Origin: Borreliella garinii
GTDB lineage: Bacteria; Spirochaetota; Spirochaetia; Borreliales; Borreliaceae
Reading direction: 5' to 3'
Assembly: GCF_001922545.1 (NCBI RefSeq)
Contig: NZ_CP018744.1
Location: 248,001 to 312,000, forward strand
Length of the DNA stretch: 64,000 nucleotides
In this document: positions 23,202 to 33,238 of the stretch, piece by piece
Position numbering within the stretch: the stretch's first letter is position 1
Layout of the letters: every line of letters begins with the position of its first letter
The notes under the pieces: generated by a model
Told to the model about the DNA's origin: nothing
Seen by the model: only the letters and a program-made list of their open reading frames with translations
The model's database searches: none
Translations under genes and position numbers: made by a program

Positions 23202-24407
23202 TTAAAAAAAATTTATAAAACTTTTATAAAGACCTTGCCAAAACCCTAATTTATTTACTTTATTACTAAATAAAGCAACATCCCCTACTTTTTCATTTTC
23301 TAAAAAAATCATAGCCCTCCCAACAGGCATATCCCCACTAAGGGGAGCAACCAACTTATCAACAGTATAACTTATCTTAAGTTTATCAAATTCATCTTTT
23401 GTTAAAACATAATAAAAAGGCTCTTTAGAAAAAAGAGCAACTGTATCTACTGTACCATTATAGACTTTTTCTTTTAATTTTACTATTAAAGGGAATTTGG
23501 AGTATTCATTAAATCCGTACTCAAATAAATCTTTTGCAATCAAAGCTCTCATCTTCTCTCCAAACATATTAATTCCTTTCTCAACCCCCAATACAACTGC
23601 TATTAATCTTCTTCCATCCTTTTGAGCAGTAGCAACAAGATTTAAGCCTGATTCCTTAATATATCCCGTTTTAAGACCATCTGAATAAGGATAATCAGAT
23701 ATTAATAAATTAGCATTTTTTTGTTTTAAGTTTAAAAACTTTGATGATAAAGTAGTTCCTAAATTTTTACTCTTTGGATAAACAAAATACTTTAAAGAAT
23801 GGATATTAAGCATAAATTTGAACTTTTCAATATAAGATTTTACAAAAAAAGCCATATCTAGTGCTGTAATTTTATTCTCATTGCTATATCCAGAAGGTTC
23901 AACAAAATGCATATTTAAAAGTCCTAAATTTAAAACATTAATATTCATCAAATTAACAAAACTATTTAAATCGCCTACTACAAACTCAGCAATTGCAATA
24001 GAAGCATCATTGCCCGACGAAACTGAAAGCCCCTTTAAAATCTCTTCAAAATTAACAATTTGACCTTTTTCTAAAAACATTAAAGAAGAATTTAAAGGCG
24101 CATTATAATATGAAGCAGAATCACTAATAGGAACTATGCTTTTTAACTTTATATTTCGCTTTTCGGCTTCAATTAAAGCCGTATAAATTGTAACAATCTT
24201 TGTAAGCGATGCAGGAGGAAAAACCAAATTGGGATTCTTAGAATAAAGTATCCGCTTAGTATCAAAATCCATCAAAACTATTGATTTTGCATGCTTTGAT
24301 AATTCATTAATCTCAGCTAGATTAACTGCAAAAAGATCATCAAAAAGCAGGAAAAAAATTAAAAATAAAGTTAATAGCAATTTTTTAATAACACATATAC
24401 TATTCAT
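23202..24407 (-). CDS. dacA: D-Ala-D-Ala carboxypeptidase (low-mass PBP, DacA type)
   Basis: Trims the terminal D-Ala from peptidoglycan stem peptides in the periplasm. An N-terminal signal peptide (IKKLLLTLFLIFFLLFDDLFA) is followed by the penicillin-binding fold: S67-L-T-K70, S131-G-N133, and KTG in DGLKTGY. A C-terminal beta domain and a terminal amphipathic stretch (LGFWQGLYKSFINFF) probably tether it to the membrane, as in PBP5. No Shine-Dalgarno sequence is seen before the ATG; a TATAAT lies about 14 nt upstream, so the leader may be very short. Divergent from lctP. Confidence 0.94.
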   Translation of the reverse strand: MNSICVIKKLLLTLFLIFFLLFDDLFAVNLAEINELSKHAKSIVLMDFDTKRILYSKNPNLVFPPASLTKIVTIYTALIEAEKRNIKLKSIVPISDSASYYNAPLNSSLMFLEKGQIVNFEEILKGLSVSSGNDASIAIAEFVVGDLNSFVNLMNINVLNLGLLNMHFVEPSGYSNENKITALDMAFFVKSYIEKFKFMLNIHSLKYFVYPKSKNLGTTLSSKFLNLKQKNANLLISDYPYSDGLKTGYIKESGLNLVATAQKDGRRLIAVVLGVEKGINMFGEKMRALIAKDLFEYGFNEYSKFPLIVKLKEKVYNGTVDTVALFSKEPFYYVLTKDEFDKLKISYTVDKLVAPLSGDMPVGRAMIFLENEKVGDVALFSNKVNKLGFWQGLYKSFINFF

Positions 24408-24478
24408 GTTGTAATATTAAAATTATATATTATTTATTGATTGTTAATCATAGTATAATTAACAAGGAGTCATTTTTT

Positions 24479-25981
24479 ATGAATTCTTATGATTTTATAA
24501 TAGCTTTGGTGCCAATAATCCTAATAATTATTGGACTTGGCATAATAAAAAAGCCTGCTTATTATGTAATACCTGCATCATTAATCACCACTGTTACTAT
24601 AGTTATTTTTTATAAAAACTTAGGAATAGTAAACACAAGTCTTGCAATGTTTGAAGGTGCCTTAATGGGGATATGGCCAATAGCAACCGTAATTATTGCT
24701 GCCATATTTACATACAAAATGTCAGAAGATCAAAAAGACATAGAAACTATTAAAAATATATTGTCAAACGTATCTTCTGATAAAAGAATTATAGTTTTGT
24801 TAGTAGCATGGGGATTTGGGAATTTTTTAGAAGGAGTTGCTGGATATGGAACTGCCGTTGCAATCCCTGTGTCAATATTAATAGCAATGGGATTTGAACC
24901 ATTTTTTGCCTGCTTAATCTGCTTAATAATGAATACCTCATCAACCGCTTATGGATCTGTGGGAATCCCTATAATATCTTTAGCCCAGGCAACCAACTTA
25001 GATGTTAACACTCTTTCATCTGAGATTGCATTACAACTAATACTTCCAACCTTAACAATACCTTTTGTATTGGTAATTCTTGCAGGAGGAGGCATTAAAG
25101 GATTAAAAGGGGTATTTGTTCTTACCCTACTCTCAGGAATGTCAATGGCAATATCTCAAGTATTAATATCAAGAACTTTGGGTCCAGAACTTCCTGCAAT
25201 ACTTGGAAGCATACTTTCTATGACAATAACAATAGTTTATGCAAAGTTTTTTGAAAATAAAGACACAAAAAGCCATCAAAACAAAAGCACAATACCCTTA
25301 TCAAAAGGAATTATTGCTTGCTCACCATACATTTTAATAGTAGTATTTATAGTGCTTGTATCTCCTCTTTTTAGCAAAATTCACGAATACCTAAAAACTT
25401 TTCAAAGTACTATTAGCATTTATCCAGAAGCAAATCCCCTACACTTTAAATGGATTACCTCTCCGGGCTTCTTGATTATACTTGCAACAATAATATCTTA
25501 CTCAATAAGAGGAGTTCCAATATTAAAACAACTAAAAATATTTACACTAACCTTGAAAAAGATGGCATTATCTTCATTTATAATCATATGCATTGTTGCA
25601 ATATCAAGATTAATGACACACAGTGGGATGATAAGAGATCTTGCTAATGGAATCTCAATAATAACAGGTAAATTTGGCCCATTATTTAGTCCACTAATTG
25701 GAACTATTGGAACATTTTTAACAGGGAGTGATACAGTTTCGAATGTTCTTTTTGGACCTTTGCAAACACAAATGGCAGAAAATATTGGAATAAATCCTTA
25801 CTGGCTTGCAGCAGCAAACACAACAGGAGCAACTGGGGGAAAAATGATTTCTCCCCAAAACATCACAATAGCAACAACAACTGCTGGATTAATTGGACAA
25901 GAAGGCAAGCTTTTATCAAAAACAATACCTTACGCTTTATACTACATTCTAGCAACAGGATTGCTAGTTTATTTATTATAA
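24479..25981 (+). CDS. lctP: L-lactate permease
   Basis: A 500-residue membrane protein of the LctP family with about 12-14 hydrophobic spans; imports or exports lactate with protons. Recognisable segments include WGFGNFLEGVAGYGTAVAIP, NTSSTAYGSVGIP, GTFLTGSDTVSNVLFG and ANTTGATGGKMISPQN. The open frame begins 14 codons earlier, but the ATG at 24479 has AAGGAGT 8 nt upstream and begins at the first membrane span. In Borrelia, which ferments glucose to lactate, export is the likely main direction (inference). Confidence 0.95.
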   Translation: MNSYDFIIALVPIILIIIGLGIIKKPAYYVIPASLITTVTIVIFYKNLGIVNTSLAMFEGALMGIWPIATVIIAAIFTYKMSEDQKDIETIKNILSNVSSDKRIIVLLVAWGFGNFLEGVAGYGTAVAIPVSILIAMGFEPFFACLICLIMNTSSTAYGSVGIPIISLAQATNLDVNTLSSEIALQLILPTLTIPFVLVILAGGGIKGLKGVFVLTLLSGMSMAISQVLISRTLGPELPAILGSILSMTITIVYAKFFENKDTKSHQNKSTIPLSKGIIACSPYILIVVFIVLVSPLFSKIHEYLKTFQSTISIYPEANPLHFKWITSPGFLIILATIISYSIRGVPILKQLKIFTLTLKKMALSSFIIICIVAISRLMTHSGMIRDLANGISIITGKFGPLFSPLIGTIGTFLTGSDTVSNVLFGPLQTQMAENIGINPYWLAAANTTGATGGKMISPQNITIATTTAGLIGQEGKLLSKTIPYALYYILATGLLVYLL

Positions 25982-25995
25982 ATTAATCATTTAAA

Positions 25996-26035
25996 ATAAA
26001 TAAGATTAATTTATAATAAAATTAATCTTATTTAT
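25996..26035. terminator. 17-bp perfect inverted repeat after lctP
   Basis: ATAAATAAGATTAATTT and its exact complement flank an ATAATA loop, 15 nt after the lctP stop. It is a probable terminator or mRNA-end hairpin, although only a short T-run follows. It may separate lctP from p66 transcription. Confidence 0.6.
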
Positions 26036-26099
26036 AGATTTGAATAATATAAAAATCATAAAATAATAATATGATCTTGAATTTTTACCCAATATTTTA

Positions 26100-26156
26100 A
26101 TATTATATACATGTTATATATATATTATTATATGCATAATAGCATGTATATAATAT
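26100..26156. repeat. 14-bp interrupted palindrome in the p66 upstream region
   Basis: ATATTATATACATG (26100-26113, read as a-tattatatacatg) and its complement (26143-26156) flank 29 nt of A/T. The right arm contains the likely p66 -10 box. It could be an operator or simply a cruciform-prone AT stretch. Confidence 0.7.
26149..26154 (+). promoter_or_regulatory. Probable -10 box of p66
   Basis: TATAAT lies 73 nt before the p66 start. No TTGACA-like -35 box is found at 16-18 nt upstream, so activity may depend on a regulator or the AT-rich upstream DNA. A strong AGGAAGG ribosome site is at 26214-26220. Confidence 0.45.
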
Positions 26157-26227
26157 ATTTTATTAATACGTTTAATAAATAACTAGAACTAATAAAAAGT
26201 TTATAGTTACAACAGGAAGGTATAATT

Positions 26228-28093
26228 ATGAAAAATCATATTTTATATAAATTAATTATATTTTTAACTACATCTGTAGCAATATTTGCAGCAGCAGATA
26301 AATTAAAGGAAGAAGATATATTTAAAATAAATCCATGGATACCTACATTTGGAATTGAAAACACAAGTGAGTTCAGACTTGATATGGATGAGCTTGTTCC
26401 TGGATTTGAAAACAAAAGCAAAATTACTATTAAACTTAAACCATTTGAAGTTAATCCCGAATTAGGCAAAGACGATCCATTCTCAGCTTACATTAAGATG
26501 GAAGATCTTGCATTAAAAGCGGAAGGTAAAAAAGGCGATCCATTTAAAATTGACGTAGGAGACATAACAGCTCAAATTAATATATACGATTTTTTTATTA
26601 AGATAAGCACTATGACAGATTTTGACTTTAATAAAGAATCTTTATTTAGTTTTGCGCCCATGACCGGATTCAAAAGCACTTACTACGGATTTCCAAGCAA
26701 AGACAGAATAGTAAGAGGAACAATTCTTGCAAGAGGTGCTTCTAAAAACATAGGAACAATTCAAATGGGATACAAGCTCCCACAAATAGACCTTACATTT
26801 GCAATAGGGGGAACAGGCACAGGTAACAGAAATCAAGAGAATGACAAAGACACTCCATACAATAAAACCTATAAAGGAATACTTTATGGGGTTCAAGCAA
26901 CATGGAAGCCAATAAAAAATCTACTTGATAAAAACGAAGATAATCGATCTGTAATTGCAGAAACACCTTTTGAATTAAATTTTGGCTTATCAGGAGCTTA
27001 TGGAAATGAAACATTCAATAATTCATCAATAACATACTCTTTAAAAGATAAATCTGTAGTTGGTAACGATTTATTGAGTCCAACTTTATCAAATTCTGCA
27101 ATTTTAGCATCTTTTGGAGCTCAATATAAGCTTGGATTAACAAAAATCAACAATAAAAATACCTATCTTATTTTACAAATGGGTACCGATTTTGGAATAG
27201 ATCCTTTTGCAAGCGATTTTTCTGTATTTGGACACATCTCAAAAGCAGCAAATTCTAAAAAAGGAATATCTACAGATCCTATTAAAAAAGCCGAAGATAT
27301 ATTTGATCCAAATGGCAATGTTCTTAATTTCAGTAAAAATACAGAGCTGGGCATTGCATTTTCAACAGGAGCAAGCATAGGGCTTCTCTGGAATAAAGAC
27401 GACGGTGAAAAAGAATCTTGGAAGGTTAAGGGAGCTGATTCCTACAGTACAAGACTATTTGGAGAACAAGACAAAAAATCTGGAGTTGCATTAGGAATAA
27501 GTTATGGACAAAATCTTTATAGATCCAAAGATACAGAAAAAAGATTAAAAACCATATCCGAAAATGCATTTCAAAGCTTAAATGTTGAAATCTCAAGCTA
27601 TGAAGACAACAAAAAAGGACTTATGAATGGACTAGGATGGATAACATCTATCGGTCTTTATGATATTTTAAGACAAAAATCTGTAGAAAACTATCCCACA
27701 GCAATAAACTCAGCTGCTGATGCAAAGAATCAAGCCGGACAAAGTTCAGGAAGCACACAAGCTACAACCCCTAATCTAACATTTGAAGACGCAATGAAAC
27801 TCGGTATAGCTTTATATCTTGATTATGCAATTCCAATAGAATCCATTTCAACAGAAGCATATGTAGTACCTTATATTGGGACATACCTTTTAGGGCCTTC
27901 TAATAAAATCTCAAGCGATGCTACAAAAATTTATTTAAAGACAGGACTTAGTCTTGAAAAACTAATAAGATTTACAACAATTTCTCTTGGCTGGGATTCA
28001 AATAACATTATAGAACTTGCTAATAAAAACAAAAATAATGCTGCCATTGGTAGTGCTTTCTTGCAATTCAAAATAGCCTACAGTGGAAGCTAA
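26228..28093 (+). CDS. p66: P66 outer-membrane porin and integrin ligand
   Basis: Surface porin (Oms66) of Lyme spirochaetes that forms large channels and binds beta-3 integrins. The 621-residue precursor has a signal peptide ending near AAAD (about residue 22). The body has alternating beta-strand segments and the final strand AFLQFKIAYSGS. The integrin-binding stretch QENDKDT is present at residues 203-209, equivalent to 202-208 in B31. The surface-exposed region around SAADAKNQAGQSSGSTQATT (about residues 497-516) differs from B31 as I remember it, as do many other positions. The gene stands alone between lctP and a terminator. Confidence 0.97.
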   Translation: MKNHILYKLIIFLTTSVAIFAAADKLKEEDIFKINPWIPTFGIENTSEFRLDMDELVPGFENKSKITIKLKPFEVNPELGKDDPFSAYIKMEDLALKAEGKKGDPFKIDVGDITAQINIYDFFIKISTMTDFDFNKESLFSFAPMTGFKSTYYGFPSKDRIVRGTILARGASKNIGTIQMGYKLPQIDLTFAIGGTGTGNRNQENDKDTPYNKTYKGILYGVQATWKPIKNLLDKNEDNRSVIAETPFELNFGLSGAYGNETFNNSSITYSLKDKSVVGNDLLSPTLSNSAILASFGAQYKLGLTKINNKNTYLILQMGTDFGIDPFASDFSVFGHISKAANSKKGISTDPIKKAEDIFDPNGNVLNFSKNTELGIAFSTGASIGLLWNKDDGEKESWKVKGADSYSTRLFGEQDKKSGVALGISYGQNLYRSKDTEKRLKTISENAFQSLNVEISSYEDNKKGLMNGLGWITSIGLYDILRQKSVENYPTAINSAADAKNQAGQSSGSTQATTPNLTFEDAMKLGIALYLDYAIPIESISTEAYVVPYIGTYLLGPSNKISSDATKIYLKTGLSLEKLIRFTTISLGWDSNNIIELANKNKNNAAIGSAFLQFKIAYSGS

Positions 28094-28097
28094 AAGC

Positions 28098-28124
28098 AAA
28101 AGAAGGGCTTTGGGTCCTTCTTTT
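28098..28124. terminator. Intrinsic terminator of p66
   Basis: AAAAGAAGG pairs with CCTTCTTTT around a 9-nt loop and is followed by TTTT on the + strand, a few nt after the p66 stop. The minus-strand side also has T-rich flanks, so it may serve the convergent J-domain gene as well. Confidence 0.85.
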
Positions 28125-28152
28125 TTTATCTTTAAAAACAAATTAATATTAA

Positions 28153-28905
28153 TTACTTTATATTTCTTTCTTTGCAAATCTTTTCATAAGCATCTTGAAT
28201 TTTAATAAATTTATCATTTGCGTCTTTTTGCCTTACAGGATCATTTGCAAACTTATCAGGATGATATTTTATAACAAGACTTTTATAAGCCTTTTTAATC
28301 TCATCATCACTAGCACTATAGACTAACCCCAAAACACTATAGGGATTTACAATTTTAATATTAATATCTTTATAAGCTTCATAACCATCAGATTCAAGTT
28401 CAAGAAAAACGCCAACATAAGAAATAAATTTTTCAGCTTCTAAGTTTTTATACCTCGAAAGCCTGTTAATTTCTTTAAGAGAGGCAAAAAGCCATATAAA
28501 AAGATCTTTATGTTGAAAATAACCAAGCTTAAGGGTATATAAAATTTTATCCGCATTATTATTCTTAGTAATAGCAGAATGAAAGATGGTATACAATTCT
28601 GATTTACCACGTTCAGATAAATTCAAAGAATTAATAATGAAATTAACGTAACTTAGCTGTTCTCCAGTTACAGTTCCTAAAATGGATAGTAATTTAGACA
28701 TTAATAAAAAAGAAAGTTTATAAAATTCAAACTCTCTAGATCTAGAATATGAATAATCTCTTGTAAAGTATATTCTAAAAACACCCAAAAAACTAAACAA
28801 TATCAAAATAAAAGGAAATAATATAAAAAGCATTCCTATTAAAATGGGATTAAAAATGAAAATAAGTAGCAACACTAAAAAAAACGTTCTAATTAAGCTT
28901 GGCAT
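28153..28905 (-). CDS. Membrane-anchored J-domain protein (DjlA-like layout)
   Basis: A 250-residue protein with an N-terminal hydrophobic region (about residues 5-43), a helical middle part (about 50-180, resembling TerB/DjlA central domains), and a C-terminal J domain at about 190-247 (YSVLGLVYSASDDEIKKAY, then the HPD motif in KYHPDKF). J domains stimulate the ATPase of DnaK. The order membrane segment, helical domain, C-terminal J domain is that of DjlA. Older annotation of the B31 protein as a chaperonin is imprecise. It starts 26 nt after glyA on the same strand. Confidence 0.85.
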   Translation of the reverse strand: MPSLIRTFFLVLLLIFIFNPILIGMLFILFPFILILFSFLGVFRIYFTRDYSYSRSREFEFYKLSFLLMSKLLSILGTVTGEQLSYVNFIINSLNLSERGKSELYTIFHSAITKNNNADKILYTLKLGYFQHKDLFIWLFASLKEINRLSRYKNLEAEKFISYVGVFLELESDGYEAYKDINIKIVNPYSVLGLVYSASDDEIKKAYKSLVIKYHPDKFANDPVRQKDANDKFIKIQDAYEKICKERNIK

Positions 28906-28931
28906 TTATTGATCATAACCTCCAAACATAA

Positions 28932-30185
28932 TTAAGGCATGTCAAAATCTCTAATAAATCTTACAACTTCCTTTTTTATTTGTTTTAATTCGATATCAGA
29001 CCTTGTCTTTAAAGCTCTAACAATAAATTTAGCAACATTTAAAGAATCACTTTCATTTAGACCTCTGGAAGTAATAGCAGCGCCTCCAATTCTAATACCA
29101 GAAGCCAAAGAAGGATTTTTTTTATCAAAAGGAATGGCATTTTTATTTAAAGTAATATTTATACCCTCAAGCAATTTCTCAGCATCGGCACCTGTAAGAT
29201 CCAAATTGCTAAGATCAACCAAAAATAAATGATTGTCTGTGCCTCCACTGACAATCCTAAATCCTTCCGATTTGAAATATTCAGCCATAACTTTAGTATT
29301 TTTTATTACATTAGCAATGTATTCTCTAAAACTTTCTTGAAGAGCCTCTCTGAATGCAATAGCCTTCCCCGCAATAACATGAACTAAAGGACCTCCTTGA
29401 GTTCCGGGGAAAACTGTAGAATTTACAGCATTAAACAAAGGTTTCTCTTTTCCATTAAAGGTTGCTAATTTGTCAAAATCTTTTCCAGAAAGTATTATTC
29501 CACCTCTTGGCCCTCTTAAAGTTTTATGAGTAGTACTTGTAGTAAGATGTGCTACATCAATCGAAGAATTATGAAAACCGGCAACAATAAGGCCTGCAAT
29601 ATGGGCAATATCACACAAAAGATAAGCAGAAACGTCGTCTGCTATTTCCCTAAATTTTTTAAAATCAATTTCTCTTGAATAAGAAGAAGCTCCAGCTATT
29701 ATTAAATTTGGTCTACAATCTCTAGCTATTTTAAGAACCTCATCATAATCAATCAACTCAGAATCTCTAGAAACGCCATAAAAATAAGTGTTAAAAAATA
29801 TGCCAGAAAAATTTACCCTACTACCATGTGTTAAATGCCCTCCATGAGACAATTGCATACCAAGAATCCTGTCGCCTGGGTTAATAAGAGCCATTATAGC
29901 AGCCATATTAGCTTGAGATCCGCTATGAGGCTGAACATTGGCATACTTTGCACCAAAAAGCTCTTTTGCCCTTGAAATTGCCAAACTTTCAATCTCATCA
30001 ACAAAAGAACATCCACCATAATATCGATTCAAAGGATATCCTTCCGCATATTTATTAGTTAAAATACTCCCAACAGCTTGCCTTATCTCTAAAGATGTAA
30101 AATTTTCAGATGCAATAAGCTCAATATGTTCTTTTTCTCTTAATTTTTCTTTCTCAATTAAATTAAATATTTGATCATCTCTCAT
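28932..30185 (-). CDS. glyA: Serine hydroxymethyltransferase
   Basis: PLP enzyme that interconverts serine and glycine and charges tetrahydrofolate with a one-carbon unit. The 417 residues carry [37 protein letters not shown], and the PLP lysine in [16 protein letters not shown] start at the ATG at 30185; an in-frame TTG lies just before it. The ATG shares one base with the stop of the upstream gene (TGATG), which points to translational coupling. GGAGG lies 10 nt upstream. As this organism lacks serine synthesis, it probably supplies glycine from imported serine (inference). Confidence 0.96.
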   Translation of the reverse strand: MRDDQIFNLIEKEKLREKEHIELIASENFTSLEIRQAVGSILTNKYAEGYPLNRYYGGCSFVDEIESLAISRAKELFGAKYANVQPHSGSQANMAAIMALINPGDRILGMQLSHGGHLTHGSRVNFSGIFFNTYFYGVSRDSELIDYDEVLKIARDCRPNLIIAGASSYSREIDFKKFREIADDVSAYLLCDIAHIAGLIVAGFHNSSIDVAHLTTSTTHKTLRGPRGGIILSGKDFDKLATFNGKEKPLFNAVNSTVFPGTQGGPLVHVIAGKAIAFREALQESFREYIANVIKNTKVMAEYFKSEGFRIVSGGTDNHLFLVDLSNLDLTGADAEKLLEGINITLNKNAIPFDKKNPSLASGIRIGGAAITSRGLNESDSLNVAKFIVRALKTRSDIELKQIKKEVVRFIRDFDMP

Positions 30186-31741
30186 CAAAAATTATCCTCC
30201 AAAACAAACCTATGCATTAAAGAATACGATCCGTTTGTCAAGCTTTTATACTTCAAAAACCTAGAATCTAGGTATCCATCAAAAAATTCATTTTTATCAT
30301 AGTCCTCTATGCACCCATATTGAATATAGTTCTCAGACATATTTAAAAAATACTTAGAGTTATCCTTAAATAATACTGCATTTATTATATCAAAATATAC
30401 AAAACCAACCCCATCCAAAAAAAATTCAAACCAAAAATGCTCAGTCAATTTAAGAGAATTAGAATCGTAGTAAAGCCCAACTATATTTCTAAGCGGAATC
30501 TCGTATTTTAAAAATAATAAATTCGTAAGAAGTATTAAATTGCTAGATGAAATTTTTTTCTCTTTAATAGAATCCTTTAAGCTTAAATTATTCTCAACAA
30601 TTTTAAAATTTAAAGTCAAAGCATCAATAATTGCTTTAGCCAACTTATAAACTGAATTATTTCCAGCAGTCATAGATAAAATTAGAGAATCTAACGATAT
30701 TAAATCAACAAAGCTGTAAGATAAATAATCTTTTTTTTTGTCTTGAACATACGTTTTGTACTCTTGATTGTTAATATCTCTATTAATCTTAATGCTTTCT
30801 AAATATTTAGTATCTAAAAATTCCAAATTAAGTTTATGTGTCTTTACCTTAGTCTTAAAAACAAATTTATTTGTCCTTAAGCTTTCAAAAAATAAATTAC
30901 CAATATTAAAATCAAGAGACTCACTGCTACACTCTATAATTTTTTGACGCTCATTTTCAATTGGCCTTAAATAGAAGATATTAAAATTAATATCTTCAAG
31001 GCTTGAATCAACATTGCTAACAAGATCTTGATTAAAATAAATTTCTTCAATTATTGTAAACTCTTTTGAATCATTCAAAGTCCACCTAAAAAAATCATTT
31101 TTAACAGAAAACGGAACTTTATTGCTTTGAAGATTGTCCAATAAAACATAAAGTTTCCCGTCAGAATTTAAAGTTTTAGGAGAAATAAATTCTACTCTAT
31201 TCTCAGAAACATTTAAAATATTTTGGGGTAAAATTGTATAAAATTTATCTTTGGTTTCAAGAAAAATTTGAATAGCACTAGAACGTGAAAACAAATTCAT
31301 ACCCCGCAATAAAGTTAAAGAATTTGCATTTAAAATTATTTTATCCTCTGAAAAAATAGAAGGAACATTTTCTCTATTAAGCTTAACAGGAACTTGTCTA
31401 CTAATAACAAGAAAAAGTTCGTTGCTAGTCCCACTTTCACTTTTTACAAAAATAAGTCCGGAATTTACTTCATCTGTAATTTTAAAAACTATTTCGGTGT
31501 TGTTCCAACTAATGATACTACTTTTAACCAAATAATTATTGTTAATATTGATCTCTCCTGTACTATAGCCTAAATTATTCCCTTTAATAACAATAATATC
31601 CTTGTGTGAAGTGGGAATTGGAGATATATCATAAATAATTGGCTTTGAATAAAATAAAAATCCAGAAAAAATAAATAAAAATAAAAAAATAATAAAAATT
31701 AAGCTTAAATGAAAATATTTGTTTTTAAAAAAAATAGCCAA
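30185..31741 (-). CDS. Membrane protein with IPT/TIG and inactive transglutaminase-like domain
   Basis: A 518-residue protein not recognised by name (B31 BB0600 by position). One membrane span near the N-terminus ([20 protein letters not shown]) puts the rest outside the cytoplasm. Residues about 33-113 are an IPT/TIG Ig-like domain ([20 protein letters not shown]). The C-terminal part resembles transglutaminase/protease-like folds: IPLRNIVGL, then [11 protein letters not shown] with His435 and FVYFDIINA with Asp451. The expected catalytic Cys aligns with Ser399, so it is probably not a classical enzyme. It starts at TTG (31741) with GAGG 7 nt upstream, three nt after the cysS stop, and overlaps glyA by one base. 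Confidence 0.75.
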   Translation of the reverse strand: MAIFFKNKYFHLSLIFIIFLFLFIFSGFLFYSKPIIYDISPIPTSHKDIIVIKGNNLGYSTGEININNNYLVKSSIISWNNTEIVFKITDEVNSGLIFVKSESGTSNELFLVISRQVPVKLNRENVPSIFSEDKIILNANSLTLLRGMNLFSRSSAIQIFLETKDKFYTILPQNILNVSENRVEFISPKTLNSDGKLYVLLDNLQSNKVPFSVKNDFFRWTLNDSKEFTIIEEIYFNQDLVSNVDSSLEDINFNIFYLRPIENERQKIIECSSESLDFNIGNLFFESLRTNKFVFKTKVKTHKLNLEFLDTKYLESIKINRDINNQEYKTYVQDKKKDYLSYSFVDLISLDSLILSMTAGNNSVYKLAKAIIDALTLNFKIVENNLSLKDSIKEKKISSSNLILLTNLLFLKYEIPLRNIVGLYYDSNSLKLTEHFWFEFFLDGVGFVYFDIINAVLFKDNSKYFLNMSENYIQYGCIEDYDKNEFFDGYLDSRFLKYKSLTNGSYSLMHRFVLEDNF

Positions 31742-31744
31742 ATA

Positions 31745-33187
31745 CTAACCTCTTTTAACTTTAGTTCCTTCCTTGGTATCAATCAAAACAAAACCTTTTT
31801 TAGCAAAAAAATCCCTAATTTCATCTGCACGCTTAAAATTTTTTTCACATTTAGCTATTCTTCTTTCTTCAATCAAAGTTTTCATATTCTCATCAACAAC
31901 TACATTATGATTTTCCGAATTTTTTAAAATTTCTTCTCTTAAATTAAGCGACATAATCTCATCAAAAATAAAAGCTAATTTAAGCTTTGAAACAAAGGCT
32001 AGATTTTCAGATTTAATTACCTCCCAAAGCAAAGCTAATCCTTTAGAAACATTTAAATCAAAAGAAACTTTTTCTACAAAAGAATCATAATATTCTTTTT
32101 CTGCACTAAAACCAAAATTTTTTAAATCTTTATTAAGCATATTTAAATCAGCTGGATCTAAAGATGCATAAAAATAGCTTAGCTTGTTTATCATATTTTC
32201 CCTAGCAATCTTACTTGCTTTAAGATTATTAAATGAAAATTTTAATTGATTCCTGTAGTGTGATGTTAAACATAAATATCTAAAATCAAGAGGAGAAAAA
32301 TTTTGTTCTTCCAGGTCTTTAACTGTAATAAAATTCCCATGTGACTTTGACATCTTATTATAATCCATGATCAAAAATTCTCCATGAACAAAAATATCGC
32401 ACCATTTCTTATTCAAAAAACACTCTACTATTGCTATTTCATTTATATGATGAACTCCAATATGATCAACTCCGCCTAAATGAATATCAAGTGTATCTTT
32501 GAAATACTCTAAATTCATAGCAGCGCACTCCAAATGCCAACTCGGATAACCAAATCCCCAAGGAGAATCCCATTTCATTTCCTGATCTTTAAATTTAGAA
32601 TTAGTAAACCACAGAACAAAATCGGTTTTATTCCTTTTAAATTTATCAATATCAACCCTAGAAAAAGTCATATCTTTATTAATCAAATCAATGCCAGCCA
32701 TCTCACCATAGCTTTTAAAACAAGAAGTATCAAAATACACATTGCCATTAGAAAAATAAGTAATTTTTTTTTCTTCAAGAATTTTAACAACCTCTATCAT
32801 ATTAGGAATATGTTTACTTGCAATAAGAACTTTATCGGGATATACAACGTTTAATTTTCTACAATCCTTAAAAAAAGCTTCCGTAAAAAATTTACTAATC
32901 TCATAAACCGTAAGGCCTTTCTCTCTTGCAGTTTTAGCAACTTTATCTTCTCCATCATCAAGATCACCTGTTAAATGCCCAATATCTGTAATATTCATTG
33001 CATAATTAACTTTATACCCTAAAAACCTTAAAGTTTTAATTAACAAATCTCCAAAAATATAAGTTCTAAAATTTCCAATGTGAGCATAATTATAAACAGT
33101 AGGCCCGCAAGCATACACTTTAACATTAGCAAAATTTGCTAATTCTGAAAAATCCTTTGTTCTAGTATTATATAATTTTAAAATCAT
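31745..33187 (-). CDS. cysS: Cysteinyl-tRNA synthetase
   Basis: Class I synthetase charging tRNA-Cys. The 480 residues show the zinc Cys and HIGH-type motif in [16 protein letters not shown], further zinc ligands in WHLECAAMN and [10 protein letters not shown], and KMSKSHGNF. The frame is open for nine more codons upstream, but the ATG at 33187 has TTGAGA upstream and gives the family N-terminus (MILKLYNT). It is followed by two genes with tight or overlapping junctions (BB0600 homologue, glyA), a likely operon. murB is divergent. Confidence 0.96.
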   Translation of the reverse strand: MILKLYNTRTKDFSELANFANVKVYACGPTVYNYAHIGNFRTYIFGDLLIKTLRFLGYKVNYAMNITDIGHLTGDLDDGEDKVAKTAREKGLTVYEISKFFTEAFFKDCRKLNVVYPDKVLIASKHIPNMIEVVKILEEKKITYFSNGNVYFDTSCFKSYGEMAGIDLINKDMTFSRVDIDKFKRNKTDFVLWFTNSKFKDQEMKWDSPWGFGYPSWHLECAAMNLEYFKDTLDIHLGGVDHIGVHHINEIAIVECFLNKKWCDIFVHGEFLIMDYNKMSKSHGNFITVKDLEEQNFSPLDFRYLCLTSHYRNQLKFSFNNLKASKIARENMINKLSYFYASLDPADLNMLNKDLKNFGFSAEKEYYDSFVEKVSFDLNVSKGLALLWEVIKSENLAFVSKLKLAFIFDEIMSLNLREEILKNSENHNVVVDENMKTLIEERRIAKCEKNFKRADEIRDFFAKKGFVLIDTKEGTKVKRG

Positions 33188-33238
33188 ACATTTCTCAAAA
33201 TTGAAAAAATACAAAGTCTAATCTATTATTAAGTAAGC

